Below are positions 1 through 8,500 of a stretch of 64,000 nucleotides of DNA, piece after piece. Both the position numbers and the translations under genes were made by a program. Under the pieces are notes generated by a model. It was not told the origin of the DNA. It did not search any database and worked only from the letters and a program-made list of their open reading frames with translations. Position 1 is the stretch's first letter, and each line of letters starts with the position of its first letter. Origin of the DNA: Aggregatilineales bacterium (GTDB lineage: Bacteria; Chloroflexota; Anaerolineae; Aggregatilineales; Phototrophicaceae); the NCBI GenBank assembly GCA_030834905.1, contig JAUQWZ010000021.1, positions 62,001 through 126,000 on the forward strand, in the 5' to 3' direction.

Positions 1-350
1 TCTAACACCAGGATGCTGCCATCGGGGGATACGAACACGTCCAGCGCCAGATCATCGGCTTTAATCCAGTGGTCCGTAATCAGCGCTGGGCGGGTGATGT
101 TGCAGTACCAGCCCTTAAGATGCCCGTCGTCCACATCGTGCATCTCAAAGACGTTGTACCAGCGGTCGGCGTAGAACCACTCGATAAATTCGTCTCCGCG
201 CCGGAAGACGACGTAATCCTTCACTTTGTCGTCGTGATTAAAGGTTGCCCGCAGGCAGACCCAGGTTTTATCCCGTTCCACCACCTCGCCGCTGTATTCG
301 AGGACGTTTTCGCCGGTGTGGCTGCGCTTGAAAACTGTGATTTCGCTCAT
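1..350 (-). CDS. DUF402 (FomD-like) family protein, C-terminus beyond window
   Basis: The first 116 residues of a minus-strand protein, read by translating the reverse complement. It contains the DUF402 signature: a run of aromatic and acidic residues (EWFYADRWYNVFE), then a DG..KGWYCNITRPA segment. The family includes FomD-type phosphatases that use a divalent metal to hydrolyse nucleotide phosphoesters. The function of this member is unknown. The ATG at 348-350 overlaps the stop of the upstream thiamine diphosphokinase gene by four bases (ATGA), so translation is probably coupled and the two belong to one operon. The rest of the gene lies left of the window. Confidence 0.75.
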   Translation of the reverse strand, partial: MSEITVFKRSHTGENVLEYSGEVVERDKTWVCLRATFNHDDKVKDYVVFRRGDEFIEWFYADRWYNVFEMHDVDDGHLKGWYCNITRPALITDHWIKADDLALDVFVSPDGSILVL

Positions 351-1000
351 GCGCGCCCCAGTGTATGTACGACCAGCAGCACGCCTTCGCGGACGGTCAC
401 GCCTGCCTTCGCGCCATTCATGACGTTGCTGACGCCGCGCGCCGGACCAAATATCAGGTCTTCGTCGCGAAGGGGATAGTACAAGCCGTCGGTTTGCACG
501 CCGCGCACCGTTCCGTTCAGCGGAATGAGCGAGAGGGTATCCCCCGCTTGCCCTTCAATGGTGTGCTGTCCCGCGCCCATCAACCACGTTTCCTGCTTGC
601 CCGCCACCATGCGCACGCTGACTTTTGCCAGCGCGGGCAGCGCCATCAGGTAGACGTTGCTCAACGTCTGGTCGAGGCGGTCGCCCACCGCGCCGACGAT
701 GCGTATCCACGTTGCGCCGTGTGCGACGGCGTACAGCAGCGCCAGTTCCAGATCGGTTTCGTTCTTCTCTGGCGGATAGCGCAGGATTTCGGCGCGCGGT
801 TCGAGATCGGCGAGTTCATCCGAACTCAGCGAGTCCATATCGCCGATGACGATGGTCACTGGCACGTCCAGCGCCGCCGCCGTCCGCGCGCCACCATCGG
901 CGGCAATGCGGAGCGTGTCCCGCCACCCGGCAATGGCACGCTGCACCATCGGACCATCATTGACATCGCCATTGGCGAAGATCAGTGCGCGTTGGGTCAA
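347..1000 (-). CDS. thiN: Thiamine diphosphokinase
   Basis: A 217-residue cytoplasmic enzyme that transfers pyrophosphate from ATP to thiamine to give thiamine diphosphate (EC 2.7.6.2). Family hallmarks are visible: the ADGGARTA segment near residue 35, the metal/pyrophosphate motif GDMDS near residue 53, and EKNETDLELAL near residue 78, with a beta-sandwich thiamine-binding half after about residue 125. The start is a TTG at 998-1000 preceded by AGAGG; the next in-frame ATG would remove the first strand. The length is normal for the family. It ends in a four-base overlap with the DUF402 gene. No thiamine riboswitch was recognised upstream. Confidence 0.9.
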   Translation of the reverse strand: MTQRALIFANGDVNDGPMVQRAIAGWRDTLRIAADGGARTAAALDVPVTIVIGDMDSLSSDELADLEPRAEILRYPPEKNETDLELALLYAVAHGATWIRIVGAVGDRLDQTLSNVYLMALPALAKVSVRMVAGKQETWLMGAGQHTIEGQAGDTLSLIPLNGTVRGVQTDGLYYPLRDEDLIFGPARGVSNVMNGAKAGVTVREGVLLVVHTLGRA

Positions 1001-1060
1001 ATCCAGCCTCTTCTTTGGGAGCCGATTGTCTTTTTACGCCGGTATGATTGCTATGATGCC

Positions 1061-2179
1061 CTAGCGCGTGCGCCGACGCCAGCGTTCCTTGACTTCGATC
1101 TTGCTGATGTCGGGCACTTCGAGGAATTCGGTGACGATACGCTGGAAACGATCATCTTCCAGCATCGGGAAGTGGCGCGCGCCCGGCAGCGGAATCGCCA
1201 GCACCGAGGCGTCCTTATCTTTGGTGATGTACGTCCACACGTCCTCATTCGGCGGCGGCAGCACCGGGTCGTCCGTCCCGTGCATGATGACGACCGGCAT
1301 CTGGAGAAGCTGAAAGGTATCCAGCATCGATCCGGAGTCAAAGGTGCTGACCACGCCGTTGGGCGCGCGCTGATCGGTCTTGGCGACGTCCACGCTCAGC
1401 TTCTCAAAGCTAGGCTCGGAACGGCGGAAGCTCTTGCCGAGCAGCGCGTCAAGCGAGGTGCCGTTGAGCAGTGTTTGCAGTGGATTCTGCTTGGGCGCTT
1501 CGATGATGTCTTCACGCTTGAGCGTCATGTCTTCCATCATCGGTGGTTTGGCTTCCGGCGGCGCGGGTGCGGGCGTAGGCGGCGTGGTGACCGGCGCAGC
1601 CGCCGACTTCCGCGCGCGGGCGGCTTCGATAAGCGCGGCACGCATGGCGGCGCTGGGACTCATGATGGTCGGCGCGTTTGGTGAGGTGATAAGCGCCGCT
1701 GGTTCCGGCGACGTCTCGCTGACGGTGACTGGCGCTTTGACTTCCGGCGCTGGCTGCGGCGGACGTGCCAGCGCTTTGCGCGCGGCAGGGGTGCGGTGTT
1801 CGAGATCGCCCGGATCAAACAGCGGCGCGCTGACGACCAGCAGGCGCGGCACGCGGTCGGGATAGCGCCGGGCGAATTCGGTCACGACAATCGCGCCGAC
1901 GCTGTGCCCGATGAGGACAACTTTGGGCAGCCCCAACTGCTGCATGAAGTCTTCCACCAGCGCGATTTGATGTTCCAGCGTGTACTTGGTCGGGTTCTTG
2001 GCGCTGTCGCCAAAGCCATACAGGTCAAGCGCGTAAACGCGGTACTTCAGTTGCAGGTGCTGCATGGTCGGAACCCAGTAGCGCCACGAGCCAAGCAGCC
2101 CATGCACGAGGATCACCGGGCGACCTCGCCCCAGAACCTCGTAATGAATCAAATCACCGTTGATGGTAATGGCGCTCAT
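1061..2179 (-). CDS. Alpha/beta hydrolase with long Ala/Pro-rich insert
   Basis: A 372-residue alpha/beta-hydrolase-fold protein. The N-terminal half has the oxyanion HG motif near residue 26 and the nucleophile elbow GHSVGA (Ser93). The C-terminal half supplies the acid (HGTDDPV) and the catalytic His (ARHFPML). Between about residues 135 and 245, where the cap domain normally sits, there is a low-complexity stretch rich in Ala, Pro and Thr followed by a charged segment, which makes the protein roughly 100 residues longer than a minimal hydrolase. No signal peptide is seen. The substrate is unknown. It lies 15 bp after the receiver gene and is probably in the same transcript. Confidence 0.85.
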   Translation of the reverse strand: MSAITINGDLIHYEVLGRGRPVILVHGLLGSWRYWVPTMQHLQLKYRVYALDLYGFGDSAKNPTKYTLEHQIALVEDFMQQLGLPKVVLIGHSVGAIVVTEFARRYPDRVPRLLVVSAPLFDPGDLEHRTPAARKALARPPQPAPEVKAPVTVSETSPEPAALITSPNAPTIMSPSAAMRAALIEAARARKSAAAPVTTPPTPAPAPPEAKPPMMEDMTLKREDIIEAPKQNPLQTLLNGTSLDALLGKSFRRSEPSFEKLSVDVAKTDQRAPNGVVSTFDSGSMLDTFQLLQMPVVIMHGTDDPVLPPPNEDVWTYITKDKDASVLAIPLPGARHFPMLEDDRFQRIVTEFLEVPDISKIEVKERWRRRTR

Positions 2180-2194
2180 CAGTGACCCTTGGAA

Positions 2195-2572
2195 CTAAAC
2201 CGCGTCCGCTTGCTGGAGAATTTCGTTGACACGTCGGCTCAGTTCTTCCGGTGAAAACGGCTTGAGGATGTAGGCGGTTGCGCCGACATCCAAGCCGGAC
2301 TGTATCTCCTCGTCCTGTCCTTTCGCCGAGAGGAAAACAATCGGAATGTGCTTGTAGGCATCCATCGTCTTGATCTGGCGGCAGGCTTCATACCCGGTCA
2401 GCTTGGGCATCCGCACATCCATCATGATGAGCTGCGGGTTCGCCTGCTCTACCATTTCCACTGCTTCCGCCCCGTTCGCCGCCAGCGTGACCGTATGCCC
2501 GGCGAACATGAGCGTAAAATTGATCAATTCTCGGATATCGCGTTCGTCTTCTGCAACCAGGATGCGTGCCAT
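2195..2572 (-). CDS. Stand-alone response regulator receiver (CheY-like)
   Basis: A 125-residue single-domain receiver. The acidic pocket (EDE, residues 8-10), phosphoacceptor Asp52 in MMDVRMP, the Ser of FLSAKG and the conserved Lys in YILKPFSP are all present, so it should be phosphorylatable. There is no output domain, so it is likely a phosphorelay intermediate or acts by protein contact. It starts only 8 bp after the stop of the giant multi-GAF histidine kinase, which makes that kinase the obvious phosphodonor. That pairing is inferred from position. Confidence 0.92.
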   Translation of the reverse strand: MARILVAEDERDIRELINFTLMFAGHTVTLAANGAEAVEMVEQANPQLIMMDVRMPKLTGYEACRQIKTMDAYKHIPIVFLSAKGQDEEIQSGLDVGATAYILKPFSPEELSRRVNEILQQADAV

Positions 2573-2580
2573 GAATTCAG

Positions 2581-5500
2581 TTATCCTTCTACCGTGTGTT
2601 GGCGACCTGTAGATACCGCGCTGTCTGGGACGGCGCCGCCTAGTCTCTGAATGGGCAGCGATACAAAGAAGGTCGTGCCCTTATTCTCCTCTGATTCAAA
2701 CCAGATTTGACCCTGATGCAGCTCGACCAGGGTGCGCACAATCGAAAGCCCCAGCCCCGTTCCGGCGACTTCCATCACCAGCGCGTGTTCCTCGTAGCGT
2801 TCAAAGCGGTTCCAGATGCGTTCCTGGAATTCTTCAGGAATACCGATGCCGGTGTCCTTGATGGCGATCAGGATGTGGTCGGCTTTGTCGGGCGCGAGTC
2901 CGGCGGCGACGTTTATATTACCATCCGGGTAAGTGTAGTTGAAGGCGTTATCGAGCAGGTTTTGCACGATCTGTATCAGCTTGCCCCGGTCGCCCATCAG
3001 CGGCGGCAGCGACGGCTCGATCTCAGCGCTGACGCTGATGTTCTTGCGGTCGAACTCGGCGCGTCCTTTGAGCGTCGTGATCGTCTGCGTAATGATCTCG
3101 CCAATATTCAGCGGCTCGTAGTTCATCCTGTTGGTACCCGCGTCAATCTTGGAGATGTTGAGCAGGTCATTCACCAGATAACTCAGCCGGTCGGCGTTGA
3201 TCTTGATCGTCTGTAGGAATTTGCGCTGCTGGTCGGCAACTTCGCCCGCCGCGCCCATCAGCATCAGATCGGCATAGCCCTTGATGCTGGTCATCGGCGT
3301 GCGCAGTTCGTGCGAGACGTTGGAGATGAACTCGGTCTTCATGCGATCCACTTCCACGTCTCTGGTCACGTCGCGGAACAGCGATACCGTTCCCAGCAGT
3401 TCATCGCCCACATACACCGGCGAGGCGTGGATACTGACGATGTTCTGACCGAGGTCGATGCGGTCAACGATCAGTTCATCGGTTTCGCTGCGGTTGGGGT
3501 TGTTCATCCATTCGTCCAGCGTTTGCACCCACTGGGTTGAGCCGCCATAAATACCGACGCGCGTCAGCGGCTGACCGAGCGCGTAATCGCGCCGGATGCC
3601 GAGGATACGTTCGGCAGCGCCGTTGAAAAGGATGATCACGCCGCTGGCGTCGGCGAGCACCACGCCGTCACCGATGCCTTCGAGGATGGCGGAGTTCTTG
3701 CCCGCTTCTTCCTGTTCGGCGCGCAGCAGGGTGGACATGCGCTCTGCCTGATCGCGGATCAGGTTGTACAGGTCGGCGTTGTTGATGGCGGCGGATACCT
3801 GATTGGCGGCGGCGGTCACCAGCTTCAACTGGGCTTCGGCGAACAGATCGGGCTGGCGGCTGAGGAAGACCATCACGCCCTGCACTTCCTCGTTAGCTTC
3901 CAGCACCACGCCGAGCGCGCTGCGCCAATCGCCCGCGTCCGGTTCCAGGGTGTCCCAGTATTCGGTATCGCGCAGGTCAGGAATCATCGCCACGCGGTCA
4001 TGCGCCAGCAGCCACGTTCCCAGCATTTCCGCCGGGTGCGTCTGTTCGGGATTGTTGCCGTTATTCCGGGCGCGAAGGGACGAGAACACCGCGCGGGTGT
4101 AAAGCTCGTTGGTGCGCTGGTCGATAAGCATGACCACGCCTTCATCCGCGCCAATTGCGCGGGTCACCATGTCCAGCGCGCGGTCGAGCACCCAGTTCAT
4201 ATCCAGCGTGCGTCCCAGTTCCGCCGTGATGCGGTAGAGCGAGTCCAGACGGTCACGTTCCTGCTGCAATTCGGTGGTGCGTTCTTCGACGCGCTGGTTC
4301 AGTTCATCGGCGAAGTTGCTGATGCGGTCGAACAGATTGGCGTTCTGAATTGCCGCGCCCAACTGGGTGCCGATGGTGGTCAGGATACGCTGGTCGTTCA
4401 AGCCGAAGGGGCGCGTCTGGTCGCTGTCGCGAGTTGCCAGCACGCCAACCACCTGATCGCCGGCGATCAACGGCACGCCCAGATAGCGGGTGGCGCTGCC
4501 TTCGCCGTTGACGATGTTCAGGTTGCGGCGCACCTCGTCAGCGCTTGGGTTGTCGCCGCCGAGCACCAGCGGGCGGCGATTGCGAATGACGAACGAAACT
4601 TCGTCGCTGCCCATCATTCGCGGCGGAATGCTGAATTCCTGGCGGTTGCGCAGCGCCATCGGAAAGACGATTTCGCTGGTTTCGCTGTCGTACAGCGCCA
4701 GATACAGTTCGCTGGCGCTGGTCAAATCGGGAATCTGATCGCGCACCGCCCGAATCATCGAGTCGATATCCATCGTCGCCGAGATGGCGCGGCTGAGATC
4801 GTTGATGATCAGCGACTGTTCGACCTGGGCTGCCGTCTCGGTCGAGAGGCGGGCGTTTTCAATGGCGATAGCTGCCTGCGCGCCCAACGCCTGCGCCATG
4901 CGGATTTCGCGGTGTCCGAACGAGCGCAGCGGTGACTGGAGATCGATTTGCAGCAAGCCGATGGACTGATCGCGCACCACCAGCGGCACCAGCATCCGCG
5001 CATGATCGCCGCTTTGACGCAGTTCTTCCAGTTCCTTGCGGTCGGTCACGCTGGGGTCGTCGCGGCGGATGGCGATGATATTGCCCTCGCGCAGCGCCCG
5101 CGTTTTGGAAGGATACTGGAACAGGTCATAGCGGGTGCCGCGCGGCGTAATGCGGTATTCGTCGCCGTTGCGGTTCACGTCCAGCTCGACCACCAGCACT
5201 TCTTCGACGTTGTCGTACATCATGATGGCGCAGTCGTCCATATCCAGCGCCTGAAGGATCAGCCGGACAACGCTGCTGAACACGTCCTGGAGATCGAGCG
5301 TGGCGGAGGTCGCCTGCGCCGCTTCGAGCATGGTTTCCAGTTCGCGGGTGCGAACGAGCGTCTGTTCGAGCAGATTGGCATTGAGGACGGCAATCGCCGC
5401 CTGATTGGCGATAATCAGCGCCAGATCGAGCTTTTCGTCCTCAAATTCGTGCGATCCGTTGAACAACTCCATCTCGAACGCGCCGCTGCTCTGCCCGCCA

Positions 5501-8500
5501 ACCGCCATCGGCAGCAGCACGTAAGCGGTCGCGCCTCGTTCGAGTAAATCGTTATGCAGTTCGTCGTCCAGCCCATGCGCCAGCGCCACGTTCGGGATGA
5601 TGACCGGCTCCGGCTTGCGCCATACCTGCCGCAGCCCGGTATTATCCTGAATATCGATCACGCTGTTCGGCGGGAAATCGCCGCGCGGATATTCCACCAC
5701 CAGCCGGGCGGCGTTGGCGTCGCGCTCGAACAGATATGCCCGCGCTCGTTCGATGCCCAGCGACATGGCGATCTCGCGCAGGGCAACTTCGAGGATGTTT
5801 TCGGTATCCAGCGACTGCGCCAGTGACAGCGACACGCGGTTAAGCAGGCTGAGGCGCTGGGTGCGCAACTGGGCGTCCTGGAACAAATCGGCGTTCACCA
5901 GCGCGACCGCCATCTGATTGGCGAGTGCCTGCACCGCCTGCTCTGCCTGTTCGGTATAAAAGTCAGCCTCCAGGCTGCCGAGGGTCAACATGCCGATCAC
6001 GCTGCTTTGCTGCATCAGCGGCACGCCAAGCCAGCTTCGCGTTCGCCAGCCGCCGGGCAGACTATCCTGATGCTGCTTGCTGACGGTCAGCGCGTGGCGC
6101 ATCTCGACGATCCGGTACAGCCGTTCATGTTCGCTGATCGGCACTGGCGAGTTGGAAACGTCAATGCCGCGCGTGGCTTCCATCATCAGGTTGTCGCCGT
6201 CGCGCTTCCACAGAACGGCAAGGTCATAGCCGATCACGCGCTTCATTTCATCCAGCGCCATACTGATCACTTCGTCACGGCGCAGCGAAGCGGTGATACG
6301 GCTGGACACTTCGGTAATGGCGGCAAGCTGTTCGGCGCGCTGCGCCACGTCTTTTTCGAGGCGGGTGTTCTCGGTCACGTCATCGACCAGGATGACGATA
6401 CCGCGCACGCTGTCGGCAGACAGCAGCGGATACAGGTACAGATCCTGCACGCCGCCAGTCCGCAGATCGGCGAGGCTCTGGCTGCGCAGTTCCACCGGGA
6501 TGCCGGTTTCAAGCACCTGTTCCGCCGCCTGTTTGAGCAGCGGCTCAAGTTTCGGGCGATAGTCGAACAGCCCTCTGCCAACCGCTTCCTCGCTCCAGCC
6601 GAAGTTGCGGCGCAGGTAATCGTTGATGGTCAGGATGTGCATGTTGCGATCCAGCACCAGGATTCCCTGCTGGATCGACTGTAAGACCGACTCATTGAAC
6701 AGGCGCAGATTGACGGCGTGGTTGAACAGCCGCGCGTTCTGGACGGCAACCGCCGACAGGTTGGCGATACGTTTTAACAGCGGGCGATGGTCTTCAAATC
6801 CGGCGGCGTCATCGTCATTGCTTCCGAGGTGCATCGCGCCCAGGCACAGACCGCCGGAGATCAGCGGGGTGAACAGGCTGGTGCGCTCGCCCTCCTCGTA
6901 GAGGAAGCGCAGGTCATCGTACTGCTGGACAAAACCGTCGTCGGCGTGGTAAAGATAATCCTGTTCCTCGTCAAAGGTGCGCCCCAGCGCCGTAGCGTCG
7001 AGGTGAGCGCGCCGTTCGCGCCCAATCGTGAATGAACTGTCGTCGTTCACGCTGACGCGGATGATGTCGAAGCCTGATTGATCGGTGTCAAGCAGGGCGA
7101 TGGTCATGCGGTTGAACGGCACCAGCCGAATTGCCCCGCGCGCCACGCCTTCGACGATCTGATTGATGTCGAGGGTGCTGGAAATCGCCTCCATGACTTC
7201 ATTCAGGCGGGCTTCCATTTCGGCGCTGCGGATTGTGGTCGTGTACAGGCGCATGTTCTCGATAGTGCTGGTCGCCTGATGGGCGAAAATTTCCAGTACT
7301 TCCACCGTCCCGCGATCCGGTCGCTGACCATTAAACGGGCGGTCAAGCGACATGACGCCCAACGGTTCGCCGCCTGAGCCGAGCATCGGCACCAGCAGCA
7401 TATCGCCGTCGCGCCAGTCGTTGCGCCCGCGCGGGTGCAGCGTCCGCATCCCGGTGAAGGACGTGCTGAAGGTCTCCAAGCCGTTCACGTACCACTGCGA
7501 CAGCTTATCCATCGGCAGGAAATACGACTCGCTGATGCGGAAATCATCTTTGGAGAACAGTTCGTGAAGGCTCTCCAGCGGCAGCGCTCGTTCTTTGCTC
7601 TGCTCGAACACGTCCAGCGGCAAGCCCGCCTGAGCAACACGCCGCAGCAGCCCGAGGTGGTTGTCCGCCATTGTCATGACGACGATGTCAAAGCCGCAGC
7701 TTTGCTGCACGCTGTAGGCGATGGCTTCGAGCATCATGACCGGATCAACCGTGTTCTGGAACATGTGTCCCAGTTCGAAGATCTGGTTCAACTGTTCGAC
7801 GCGGCGGCGCAAACGGTCGCTGCGATCCTTGTTTTCGAGGTAGCGCAGGTTGTTGCCGTAGCTCAGCGAAGCTTTCGCCGCCAGAGTCAGCAGGAAGGTG
7901 GCGGCGCGGTCGTCAAACTGCTGCGGCTGGCTGTGATACAGGTGCAGGATGCCCACCGCCTGCCCTTCGTAGGTGAAGGCGGTGGCGACTGCCGAACGGG
8001 CTGCTTCCGGCGCTGCTTTCAGCACCACGCCGTCCAGCGGCTGCCCATAATCTTTCACGATAACAGCTTCATCGGGGCGACGCCAGGCTTTCAGTTCGAG
8101 ATCCGCCAGCCGATTCCCGGTCTGCTGTTCGCCTAACCGCCGGTCAATCTGCGGTTCGTCGGGGTCGTGCCAGCTTGTTTCAGGGGCGAGCAGCACCAGA
8201 GTAATGCCGTCAGCGTCGGTCGCGCGCACCGCTTCCTGACTGATGACCTCCAGCACCGGATCGAGATCCAGCGTCTGCGCCAGTTCGTTACTGACGCGCG
8301 AGATGGCATCCAGTTCCTGCAGGCGGCGGCTGAGATTTTGTCCGGTCGCTTCATACAGCCGGATGCGCTCCAGCGCCGCCGCGATCTGGATGGCGATGGC
8401 TGCCAGCGTCCTGATGTCGTCTTCGCTGTAGCTGTCCTCAAGGCGGTTGATGATGCCAAGCTCGCCGAGCGTATTTTCACCGACGGCGAGGGGAACGACC

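Noticed and set aside
365..1684. Long plus-strand frame (439 codons) opposite thiN and the hydrolase
   Set aside because: Arg/His-rich composition with no family pattern. It runs antisense across two clearly real genes and their gap, which is typical of high-GC shadow frames.
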